NCBI RefSeq assembly: GCF_018143015.1
Contig: NC_054746.1
Span: 21,838,464 to 21,902,463 of the forward strand
Length of the DNA: 64,000 bases
From: Lytechinus variegatus
Taxonomy: Eukaryota > Echinodermata > Echinoidea > Temnopleuroida > Toxopneustidae
Direction: 5' to 3'
Part shown: piece after piece, positions 35,281 through 46,200 of the stretch
Layout of the letters: each line of letters begins with the position of its first letter
Position numbering within the stretch: position 1 is the stretch's first letter
Translations under genes and position numbers: made by a program
The notes under the pieces: generated by a model
The model's input: the letters and a program-made list of their open reading frames with translations, nothing else
Told to the model about the DNA's origin: nothing
Database searches by the model: none

Positions 35281-35728
35281 AAAGATATCCAAAATTATGT
35301 TATGCGCGACAAGACTATTAGAGTAGAAGGGACGGAAGGAGGGACGCAAAGAGAGTAAATAACGAAGGAGTTCTGTTTATGAAGAGAAATAAAGAAGCAG
35401 GGGAAATGGGAGAGAGATAATGTTTGACAGAAGAAGAGGAATAAAAAGGAAGCGAGAGAGTGTCAGAAAGAAAGGGAAAGAAATAAGACAGGTAGAAAGG
35501 GGAGGGGTTAGGGTGATGATTCGGGGGTAGAATTTATGTAGTTTGTTTCTTGCAAGCAAGTTCCTTTATGAAGCGAGCTTAATTCTGCATTATAGGCCCA
35601 CGAAGGGTAGGCCCTGGCAATCAAAGATATTGCTATATACACGTACGCACGACCGGGAAAAAAAACACGTACAGGGGGCAGTTTTCGCTGAAGGAGTTTG
35701 GTGGCTCCGCATGAAGGGTGTCAAAAAG
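35281..35728. other. Non-coding spacer with purine-rich strip
   Basis: 35320-35520 is a GA-rich tract on the + strand (GGAAGGAGGGA, AGAGAGA runs). Nothing else is visible. Confidence 0.55.
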
Positions 35729-36079
35729 CGTCGTGGTGTAGCGGTTCTGACTCTCGCCTTGTAATCAGAGGGTCGTGTGTTCGAATCCCACCATGGCCTA
35801 GCGTCCTTTGGCAAGGCGTTAATCCACACTTTGCCACTCTCCACCCAGGTGTTAAATGGGTACCCGGTAGGATGTGAAAGCCTATATGTAGCATGCCTAG
35901 CAATTGAGTCTTGGAACTCTTGTTGGAATGCTCCCCAGGGAGTGGAGAAGGTGCATACATTGTATGCGGGCGTGCAAGGATCCGATGACCGGGGTAATAA
36001 TATGTCTGTAAAGCGCTTAGAGACGTCGTTCCGATGTATTAAGCGCTATATAAATGCAGAATATTATTATTATTATTAA
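35729..36079 (+). mobile_element. tRNA-derived SINE with ATT tail
   Basis: Box A-like GTGTAGCGGTT and box B GTTCGAATCCC lie at tRNA spacing with an anticodon-loop-like CTTGTAA (TGT, Thr). A tRNA-unrelated body follows, then AAGCGCTATATAAATGCAG, the common 3' module of sea urchin SINEs, and an ATT microsatellite tail. It looks full length. Frames through it are incidental. Confidence 0.87.
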
Positions 36080-36856
36080 AAAGCAAAACAATAAATTAAT
36101 TAAAAATGAAAAAAAAGAAGATAGTGGGGATAATGTTTTCGAAATTTGAAGCAATAATGCGAGTTAAAAGGGAATATCTATCAGGATTTAGTTTTGGACT
36201 GAGAAAATTCCTTTATTAGATGCCCGGGATTAAATATTCCTCATGAAAACAGTATGCAATATGTTGAGGTTATACAAATCAATGAAAACAAATCTTGTGT
36301 CAGGGTGGTTTGGAAAACCAAAATAAGGCCTACAATGTATGTACAATATTCATACAGTAAATATATGTGAGTTCATGTCCCCCATTCCCAGATAGTAGGC
36401 CTTTATTATCGTCTCCATGCAGGCTTGCGCTTGAGATTACGATGAAACCGAATTGCCTTCACGTGGGGTGGGGGAGGGGGTCCTCCTTACAGTGTATATT
36501 CCTCCCTGTTTTGTAAACTCCCAGCTACATCATTTTCTCTCGATCGGAACAGTTCCCTCTCCGATACAAAATCGAATGAGATAACGCATTCCATCATGAA
36601 ACGTCTACATTCTCTCTCTAAAATATATGATTACCACACTGACACATTTTGCGCGTGAAAACTTGACTATCTCTTCCCACACTGAATAGCGTATAATGAG
36701 GAAAATATTTTGAGGGGGCTGATGCACATCCCCTGTGCACACCTAGCAAATTTATTTAGTTAGCCAAAATATTACATTTTAATTAATAACTAACTAATTT
36801 AATTTTGCTTTTAAACAAAGTTAAAATATCTAGATATCTAAGGGATCCGCACTACG
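36080..36856. other. Non-coding spacer
   Basis: AT-rich sequence; no gene, only a short G-run near 36465. Confidence 0.6.
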
Positions 36857-37048
36857 CATAGGCGGCGGAAGCGGGGGGGACGTGTCCCCCCCTAAATTTT
36901 AGGTGGGGGGGACGGTCCCCCCTAAATTTTGTTTTGATAACCCTTTTTTTTTTTTTTTGCTTGTCAATTTTTTTCCTGCGTCCCCCCCCTAAATTCACGT
37001 GGACCCCCTTGACACGTGTGTTGTCCCCCCTAAAATTTAGGTTGATGA

Positions 37049-37092
<44 letters not shown>

Positions 37093-37189
37093 TCTCAAAA
37101 ATTTTTGGGGCGCTTGTCTATTTTTTACATGTGTCCATCCAAAAATTTCAGGTGGACACCCCTAAATTTATTGGCTTCCGCCGCCAATG
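36857..37189. mobile_element. MITE with CATAGGCGGCGGAAGC ends
   Basis: Left end CATAGGCGGCGGAAGC is paired with right end GGCTTCCGCCGCCAATG. The interior has CCCCCCTAAATTT strips and a run of over 40 T. TATCTAAGGGA occurs just after the right end and again 14 bases before the left end, so the target duplication may be TATCTAAG with 14 extra bases on the left. A second copy lies inverted at 51456-51717. Confidence 0.8.
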
Positions 37190-37495
37190 TATCTAAGGGA
37201 ATTCTATGAAAATTACATGTGTTAAAAATAAAACACAGCGATCAAAAACAAGAAAAAACTCGGCGATTTTTTTTATTTATTTATTTTTTTGCGTTAAATT
37301 CCCCGACCGGCCCAGGCACATACTGTTTCACCACCGGCAATAGTCCCTGGCCCATAGCCAGAGTTACCGACCTGAAAAGTGGAATTTGCAATCATTGTGT
37401 CCGTTTGAAGGCCTATTAGAATTTGACATTGCTGCTATAATTATAATTATGATGTGGAATAAGATGTTGTTTGAAGGTTTGCATGGTGGCATGTA
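37190..37495. other. Non-coding spacer
   Basis: AT-rich, with a short GC-richer patch at 37295-37375 (CCCGACCGGCCCAGG...). No gene. GATGTGGAATAA at 37451-37462 recurs directly at 41528-41539. Confidence 0.55.
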
Positions 37496-37760
37496 CAATT
37501 GCTGATGTGGTTTACGGTACACCATGTGGAGTGTTATAGAAGCAGTGGATAGAAGAAGAGAAGGAAGTGGATAGGCGAGAAAGTGGAGATTTGAGAATAG
37601 AGTATTCTTTCTTGAGAATAGTCCTGAAAAGGACTGTAAACCAGAAGGAATGTTGAGTGAGAACAGCTTGAGTAGTGGAGCTGATGAGGAGATGCTGGCT
37701 TGCGTCGGCGAGTAGAGATGATGAGTAGTAGAGAGACTCGACGTTTCGGACAGGTTGACA
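37496..37760 (+). repeat. Left inverted arm
   Basis: Matches 41265-41528 inverted with only a few differences. Inner edge is at GGACAGGTTGAC. Confidence 0.9.
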
Positions 37761-38340
37761 GGTTGAGGGTGATTCCATACGTGTCGTACGGGACATTTAG
37801 AGAACATTTGACAGTTTTTGACAAGAAAAAACAAAAAAATATTCCAGTAACTATAGGTGGTCATCAACTACTACCAGAGTGTAAGAAAAACCAAGACTTA
37901 ACATGACTTGAATTCACATCCTGTATAATACAGATTAAAAATAGTAATGTGTCGTACGGACGCAGAAAAAGTGGCATTTTTAGAAACCTCAAGTTTGTAC
38001 TCAAAAGTCTGTGAGTTGGGCAGATGAATTTCATAGAAACTGAACTCAAATTGACACTCAATTACCCAAGAACAAACACATTTATAAAAGAAAGCAAAAT
38101 AAACATTCATGAATAAATAAAGGAAATTATAATTTTCGAGAACATTGTGGCGTACGGGACATTCAAAATGTGTCGTACGGGACATCTCTAAATTGAAGCC
38201 AAACTTTCTTACTTTATGTCACTTTGACTTCTTCAATCACATTATTTGGCTGATGGTAATGATAACCCTATCAAACTAAGACATTCATTAGGTTAGAAAC
38301 CACTATTAGGTGAATATTTCTGTCAATATATCATAAACAA

Positions 38341-38480
38341 AATAATGTGTCGTACGGGACAATTGTGTGTCGTACGGGACACTTGTGTGTCGTACGGGAC
38401 ACTTGTGTGTCGTACGGGACACTTGTGTGTTGTACAGGCACTTGCGTGTTGTACAGGCACTTGCGTGTTGTACTGGGCAG
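38341..38480. repeat. 20-bp tandem array of the TGTCGTACGGGACA motif
   Basis: Seven units of period about 20 (TGTCGTACGGGACACTTGTG) decay to the right, the last three reading TGTTGTACAGGCAC or similar. Isolated copies lie near 37782, 37949, 38148, 38171, 40653, 40668 (inverted), 40685 and 40854. Confidence 0.93.
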
Positions 38481-38872
38481 CCTGAATAAATAAACATGAA
38501 CTTTTCATCAATCAGAAGGAGCTTTGCCCCTAAATTCTTGCTTATTTATGAAAAATCTTTTAATAGGTAGTCATTCAGGACAATACAATTAAGTAACCTC
38601 AATATATACAATTGGGAACAATATGTTATGATTTTTTTCATGATGGGAAATGTACAAGTGTTCACAGCATTTTACGAGCTGAAAAACTTCAGGTTTTGTG
38701 TGAAGTTATATTTTAGGGAATTAATTGATGATTTCCAAACACTAAACAATGAATGAATGAAACTTTGTGTAAATTATGGGGCTAAAATGTTATCATTTTT
38801 TAATAAAATGTATATCTACATGATATATGTCACAACTGTCACTTTTTTTGCTTTTTTTTAGTCAATTTTTTT

Positions 38873-40106
38873 GTCTCACCTGCGAAGCAAAGTGAGACTA
38901 TAGGCGCCGCTTTTCCGACGGCGACGGCGGCGGCGTCAACATCAAATCTTAACCTGAGGTTAAGTTTTTGAAATGACGTCATAACTTAGAAAGTATATGG
39001 ACCTAGTTAATAAAACTTGGCCATAAGGTTAATCAAGTATTACTGAACATCCTATTAGAGTTTCATGTCACATGACCAAGGTCAAAGGTCATTTAGGGTC
39101 AATGAACTTAGACCATGTCGGAGGATTCAACATCGAAATCTTAACCTGAGGTTAAGTTTTTGAATGTCATCATAACTTAGAAAATATATGGACCTAGTTC
39201 ATGAAACTTGGACATAAGGTTAATCAAGTATCACTGAACATCCTGCCTGAGTTTCACGTCACATGACCAAGGTCAAAGGTCATTTAGGGTCAATGAACTT
39301 TGGCCGAATTGGGGATATCTGTTGAATTCCCATCATAACTTTGAAAGTTTATGGATCTGATTCATGAAACTTAGACATAATAGTAATCAAGCATCACTGA
39401 AAATTTTGTGCAAGTTTCAGGTCTCATGATTAAGGTCAAAGGTCATTTAGGGTCAATGAACTTTGGCCGAATCGGGGGTATCTGTTGAATTACCATCATA
39501 ACTTTGAATGTTTATTGGTCTAGTTCGTTAAACTTGGACATTAGAGTAATCAAGTATCACTGAACATCCTGTGCGCGTTTCAGGTCACATGACCAAGGTC
39601 AAAGGTCAATGAACTTTGGCCGAATTGGGTGTATCTGTTGAATTACCATCATAACTTTGAAAGTTTATGGATCTGATTCATGAAACTTGTACATAAGAGT
39701 AATCAAGTATCACTGAACATCCTGTTTGAGTTTCAGCTCACATGATCAAGGTCAAAGGTCATTTAGGGTCAATGAACTTTGGCCGAATCGGGGGTATCTG
39801 TTGAATTACCATCATAACTTTGAAATTTTATTGGTCTAGTTCGTTAAACTTGGACATTAGAGTAATCAAGTATCACTGAACATCCTGTGCACGTTTCAGG
39901 TCACATGACCAAGGTCAAAGGTCAATGAACTTTGGCCGAATTGGATGTATCTGTTGAATAACCATCATATCTCTGTAAGTTCATTGGTCTAGTTCATAAA
40001 AAGTGGACATAAGAGTAACCATGTATCACTGAACATCTTGTGCGAGTTAGAGTAGTATTCAAAGTCAGCACTGCTGCTATATTGAACTGCGTGATGCAGG
40101 TGAGAC
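38873..40106. mobile_element. Element with tandem core of about 160-bp units
   Basis: Ends GTCTCACCTGC and GCAGGTGAGAC are inverted. A GC-rich head (GGCGCCGCTTTTCCGACGGC) leads into six to seven tandem units of about 155-190 bp. Each holds AAGGTCAAAGGTCA or a close form and TATCTGTTGAATTACCATCA. Architecture of short inverted ends around a tandem core is like the pearl/Helitron-like non-autonomous elements of marine invertebrates. No coding potential. It is inserted inside the 4-kb inverted-arm unit. Confidence 0.8.
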
Positions 40107-41264
40107 GGCCAGAGGCATTCCACTTGTTTTCTAAAGATAAATGCGGTTCTACTTTTTCAAACCCATCTGCATTTCATGAAACCATATGGTTTGTCTTATT
40201 TTCCAGATTTTTTTTTACAACTTGAAAAAAGTAAGGAGTTTCAATACTGTATTTAAAAAATAGTGATCATCAAGGGAAGTCCAAATAGATGATCATAATG
40301 ATATGTATTTTTTATACATCTTATAATAATTCCACATTAGCATGCAAGAGGAAGTAATCTTCTAGGCTAGGTTTGAAATGATTATAAAGTTTTCTTTTCA
40401 TGCTCAATGAAAAGAAATTAACCTGCTCTGATCAGTGAAAATCACCAGTTTAGCTGAAGGGATTCACAAAAGAATATTAAAGCCTACATGAAATCAATTA
40501 AAATGTTTAGAATCACCTATTTCATGTTCTATGGAGGTAAACAAAGTCCTTTTTCAGTTCACTTTATGTTAAATCAATTAAATGAATTTAAATATGCCTA
40601 CTCTTTATGGTTTCTGAATCCAAATCCTGCAATTAATGCATTATTATATTGTGTGTCGTACGGGACATGTCCCGTACGACACAGCGTGTGTCGTACGGGA
40701 CAACTTTTAATAGGACAATAATTGAAAAATGAAGGGCAGTAATTAGATCCTTATGGGATAAATCGATCACCCATGGGTCAAACAAAGAGAAACTGATTTT
40801 ATGAAATTGCATCATCAAAAATAAAATTGTAGGAAAAACTTTTGCATTGTCATGTGTCGTACGGGACATTGCCAAAAATAGGTTCGGAAAAATCAGGGCT
40901 GCCCCTATTATGGATCATGAAAATGTTGTAGATATTATTTGGAACCATCATTGATATATTATTCTATTGACCTGCAATATTTTCAATCTTCTCATGCTTT
41001 GCAAATAATTGTTTCAGGCGGAATTTGTACTTGACTATTCAATGAGCAAAATTATTGAAAATTTAAAATTCCATTGTTCTCCCCTAAAAAACTATATCTG
41101 TCTTCACTTTTGGTTAAAACTCATAATTTTCATAAAATTTAGGTATCATAGTAAAATATTACACTATTTATGACTTATTGAAAGCATCTTGAAATTTATG
41201 ATATTTTTGAAGTTCTAGTGTGGAATCGCCCTTGACTGTCCGTCTTCACTCCTGAAGACGGACA

Positions 41265-41528
41265 GTCAACCTGTCCGAAACGTCGAGTCTCTCTACTACT
41301 CATCATCTCTACTCGCCGACGCAAGCCAGCATCTCCTCATCAGCTCCACTACTCAAGCTGTTCTCACTCAACATTCCTTCTGGTTTACAGTCCTTTTCAG
41401 GACTATTCTCAAGAAAGAATACTCTATTCTCAAATCTCCACTTTCTCGCCTATCCACTTCCTTCTCTTCTTCTTTCCACTGCTTCTATAACACTCCACAT
41501 GGTGTACCGTAAACCACATCAGCAATTG
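41265..41528 (-). repeat. Right inverted arm
   Basis: Inverted counterpart of 37496-37760. It is preceded by a 15-bp perfect hairpin at 41234-41267 (GACTGTCCGTCTTCA and its complement) that the left arm lacks. Confidence 0.9.
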
Positions 41529-41539
41529 ATGTGGAATAA

Positions 41540-43171
41540 CTTTTCAAGTGAGGCAGACGCAATACAAACGAAGTTATGACTAATGTATTACGTAATATTG
41601 TAGGCGCTTTATCATAATATAAAAAAATTCAAACAACCTTTAACTTCTTTGGGCACCTATAGTCCCCTTGGCTACGAGATTGTGGAGGCCAGCGGCTGCT
41701 TCGACCCCCTCGATCCGACTGTGTTCAGTATACTTTTCTCTTAATACCAGAAATAACAAAATGACATGGATATTTGATTTGATTTGAATTTATTTTTCCC
41801 ACTTTTGTTTTCGTTTACATATCATAATAATACATACATGATAAAGAAAGAGCAATTATAATTATAATTCATAATAATACATGCATGATAAACCACCCCA
41901 AAAATAATTGGATTACAATAATTATAAAGTTGAAAAATAACAAAGTATACAATAATTAAAAGCAGGGATTACTTCTTAGGTCCCTAAAAATATGAATTGT
42001 ATATTGATGATTTAATTTTTTATATGAATAAAATACAGGAATAGCCCAACATTGTTTAGGCTGATTACATCACAAGTCAACAAATAGGATGCGTTTTTTT
42101 TTCAACAAGTGCACACCTACTTGCCAATAATGCATATAGCATTCCATAACTTATAATCATTTCATCAGATTTGATATTTTCAGCGCTTTGTTAATTACAT
42201 GAATACATAAATATGAAAATTTTATTCCCTTTCATTCTTTACTATTTGTCTTTCTCCGGCCATGCATCTGTGTCTGTTTTCGAAAGCAATCGTTTAATTC
42301 AATAACAATAAACTTAAACAAATTTAAGAGAAATAAAAAGATGGTCATCATGTGTAGATCTATGGGATCTGAGCATCATCATGATAATCTTATTAGGCTA
42401 CACCCCCTTCGTCATCAAATCGTATACTTACCATAATGATTCATAGAGAAAAAACGTACAATATTTTAATGTTCTACCGTAAATTATTGGATGATACAGG
42501 ACATGTTACATCCCCACATGAGTTTTTGAGGTATATAGACGCCACCTCCCCCTCCCACGGGGGTCGACACTCATGAGACTGAACGTACAAAAAAATTGCA
42601 TAAAACAAACAAACAATCAAATGGTCATGTATGGGTTTTGTTCACGATTGGGGAAAAGGAGACTGAAGCTTCACCGCCCCTCACCACTTGCTTTAACTTA
42701 AATTATCAATTGAATTATCAGTCACAAAATTTCAGAACCCCATTTCATCTTGATATCTTTATTGCTTATATATGATATTTTTGCATTTTCTAATTTACAC
42801 ATGTGTAAAAAAAAAATGTTTGTAGCTTTACTTTTGTATTGAGACACAAACTAACGAAATTCCATCACTTGCGCAAAAACTATCAAATTACATCACCACC
42901 AGTATCATTTGGTTGACCTCTAAAAAAAGAAAAACAAAATCATTCCGGAAGGATTTCGATATGCAGATAACGTAAAGTCAACGTTTTTCAAATTTGCCTG
43001 TCTGTGTGACAACGGGCGAGACAAGGATTGGGTTCGAGTTTTCTCCTTGATTTTACAAAGTAGGAGACACCTTAGTTAGCCATGTTAGCATAGCGTGCGA
43101 TACAGCCTTGCGTGAATTTCAAGATTTTTTTTTTCAATTTCGGTACTGGTATTACCGTATTAAGCAAAAAT
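41540..43171. other. Region upstream of RPB9
   Basis: AT-rich. The RPB9 promoter should lie near its right end: C/G content rises at 42980-43090. No TATA-box or other element could be assigned with confidence. Confidence 0.5.
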
Positions 43172-43245
43172 ATGGAATTAAGTCATCCAGAACAAGACAA
43201 ACAACGAGGCCCTGGATTTGTAGGAATTCGATTTTGCCAGGAATG
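43172..43245 (+). CDS. POLR2I: RPB9 coding exon 1 (residues 1-24)
   Basis: Encodes [10 protein letters not shown] then [11 protein letters not shown] and the first two bases of Cys25. Donor TG/GTAAGT. Not visible as a long frame on its own; found by matching the missing N-terminus and the phase of exon 2. Confidence 0.95.
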
Positions 43246-46200
43246 GTAAGTTCCTTTATTTTGGGGTTGTCTAAACTGCCTCTCCTTCCCGACTAAGTTT
43301 GTGTGGTGAATGATCACTGATCAGCTGCAGCTCCGCCTCAGCTCTGGCGGTGGCGCTGCCGCGGCGCGGTGGCGACGACTAGTCTTGAGGACTCCATGAT
43401 GATGTCTTAAATTGTTTTTTTGACATAGGCCTATACAGTATACTTCTTCATCATGGAGTCTTGAATCCCCGTCCATATACCCATAAGAGAACCAAATAAA
43501 TACAGATGGATTCCCCTTGGAAATCCATCTTTTTTATTTAAAAATCACGTAATTGGTCGTGATTTTAATTTTTATTTAACTCGACTACACCTGTATTGTC
43601 ATGATTGTAATGCGTAGGAAAGTTTTAAAAAACAGGGGAAAAAGGGTGAAAAATGAAGGATTTTTACCAGACCGATGTCAGTTAGACCGGACCCCTCGAT
43701 CCACTCACACAACATGCGAGGTTAGTAATACTAACCTCGCACAACGCATGTGGTTTCATAGTGGACTTTGACGTTTTCATTCATCACACGAATGTGAGGG
43801 AATGAAAAACGCCAAACATTTCAGTATTTCTCCACTTTGGAATTTTGTTTTAATGATTTAAGTTTGTTTTAAAAATGAATTGGAAATTATTTATAAAAGT
43901 GTTTTTATCGCTTACCTCCAAGTCTCAACCAGGATAATCTGTTCGATCCGTCCTTAATACTGCGGTGGAAAGTACGCAAACAACAATCGAAAAGCAATTT
44001 TTCGTATCGAACATTCTCAATTCAAGTCGTCAGCGCATAATAGGAAATTGTACCAAAAATCAACAGGTTGCATCTCATGTATATACTTATTGGTAAAGTA
44101 CGCCATCTTTTGACAAGATGATGATGAAAGTGGATTGAACGAGCAAGAAAATAATGCTGATCGCCTAGAATGCAGCTAGCTTGCAACACCGTAAACAAAG
44201 GTACGGTAGGCACTTAAGAACCAAGTTTGAAAGGACACTCGTAAAATTACGTCACTCTCGCGATGAATATTCATTAGATCGTGGTCGTGCGTGTTCAATA
44301 CAAACTCTCTGCATGCATGCACTCAGTGTGTATTGAACACGCACGACCACGATCTAATGAATATTCATCGGCGAGAGTGACATAATTTTACGAGTATCCT
44401 TTCAAACTTGGTTCTTAAGTGCCTGCCGGCTTTGAAATAATATCGCGCGCTCTCTTTAGGCAAAAGTTGATATCAACGCTGATCAAGAGGCATCTACGTG
44501 AAGATCACGAAAAATGCTCTTATTTTATTAAAAAAAACAGCAAAGAGAATTCAACAAACAATCCATATGGTTCGGTAAGTGTCATAGCATAAATATAATG
44601 CTTAGCTACGATGTAAAGTCATAGTTATTTTAGTAAAAAGGGTGTGAAAGATTCGCGTGCACCAAGTGCATATGAATCCTTCACACATGAGACGATTTGA
44701 AACCATGAGTGCCCTCGATCCACATGTAATACCGATGTAAACAAACGCAAATACAATGGCGTCGACCCTTGAACCGCTTATATATTACGTACTTCCGGTT
44801 AGCGATGCCGTTATGAAGATTAATTTATAGATCTAGGCCAAGATAAAAATTACTATTTTACAAATAATAGAACATATTATGTGATTATAAATAATGGTAT
44901 TGTATCAATTATTTATAATCACATAATATATTTTATTATTTGTAAATTAATAATTTTTATCTATAAATTAATATTCAGAACGGCATCGCTAACCGGAAGT
45001 ACGTAATACATAAGCGGTTCAAGGGTCGACGCCATTGTATTTGCCTTTGTTTACATCGGTTTTACATGTGGATCGAGGGGTCTACGCGACATCGGTCTGG
45101 TAAGAATCCTTTATTTTTCACCTTTTTTTCCCCTGTTTTTTTAAAACCTTCCTATGCATTAGGTCTAGGAAGGTGTAGAGTAAAATAAAATCACGACCAT
45201 CGACCAATTACGTGATTTTTAATAAAAAAGATGGATTTCCAAGGGGAATCCATCTGTATTTATTTGGTTCTCTTAAGGGTATATGGGCGGGATTCAAGAC
45301 TCCATGATGAAGAAGTATATGTCAATTTTTTTTTTAAGACATCATCATGGAGTCCTCAAGACTAGGTGGCGACCATCACCAATAACGCCTAGACCCGGCT
45401 CTGGACGATTCGGGTTTTACACTTTGAAGTAGAGCCTATATACCCGGTATATAGTTTAGTTTAGTTTACTCCAACGATATTGTAGGACTGAGTAAGCACT
45501 GAGCCTGTTCATCAATCAAGTACAATGTCTATTGGCTATTGCTGCTCTCCTTTAGACAAAAATTAGATGTGCTACTATGCTGGCAGGGAGGGGTGGCAGG
45601 GGTACGGTATCGTAGACAGCAAAAAATTCCATGAAAACACACGAGAATCGAAAATAACTAAAAATCATAGGCAATCTTCTTTCAATGCTCATCCAGTCTA
45701 TTAAATGCAATCACTGAACAAGCAGAAACTACATCTTCTGGGAGACTGTTCCGCACATCTATCACTTGGTTAGCAAAGAAAAACATACGTACATCAAGAC
45801 ATGAATATCTTTTTTCTAGCTTTAAGGAATGACCACGTGTTTTACCACCATTTCTCAGACAGAAAAGCTCAGAACTTGTATCATAGTAACCATGCAGATA
45901 TTTGTACACATCAATCATGTCACCTCTTATGTCTGTGACAGAGTGGTGGCAATTTCAGGAGGCGGAGACGTTCAGAGTTTGATAGGTGCTTAATACCTGG
46001 GATCAACTTAGTAGCTCTACGTTGGACACTCTCTAACTGCCTCTGCTCACCCAGCTTATACGGTGACCACGCAGCCTGGCCATACTCTAAAACATAAGCT
46101 TAATTGAGGTCTTATCCAAATGTACAAAAGTTCTTCTTATAATACCAAGCAGTCTATTAGACTTTGATACCACTTTGGAAATGTGCTCCTTGAAAGAAAG

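Larger units (their letters stand above)
37496..41528. mobile_element. 4-kb unit bounded by about 265-bp inverted arms
   Basis: 37496-37760 and 41265-41528 are near-identical reverse complements. The 12-bp direct repeat GATGTGGAATAA lies at 37451-37462 and immediately outside the right arm at 41528-41539. The interior holds about 14 copies of TGTCGTACGGGACA and a separate inserted element (38873-40106). The arm frame on the minus strand of the left arm and + strand of the right arm is open for about 80 codons (hydrophobic, Ser-rich) and reaches a CCGAAACGTCGAG segment of the type common in Penelope-like retroelement ends. Penelope elements can have inverted terminal copies, but no RT or GIY-YIG frame is present. 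Class is unresolved. Confidence 0.6.
43381..45365. mobile_element. Nested palindromic foldback element
   Basis: Outer arms 43381-43700 and 45065-45365 are inverted copies (AGTCTTGAGGACTCCATGAT at the left; its complement at the right). Within lie two further palindromes with small loops: 44208-44428 and 44707-45080. Each outer arm also has its own ACTCCATGATGA...TCATCATGGAGT hairpin. No coding frame. A diverged half copy is at 47071-47560. Confidence 0.82.

Noticed and set aside
37364..37867. 167-codon minus-strand frame
   Set aside because: It covers the inverted arm plus flanking DNA, has no known domain, and its sequence is low-complexity Ser/Leu; treated as repeat.
38341..38480. Regular 20-bp spaced repeats resembling a CRISPR array
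   Set aside because: Units abut with no unique spacers, decay along the array, and the genome is eukaryotic; it is a minisatellite.
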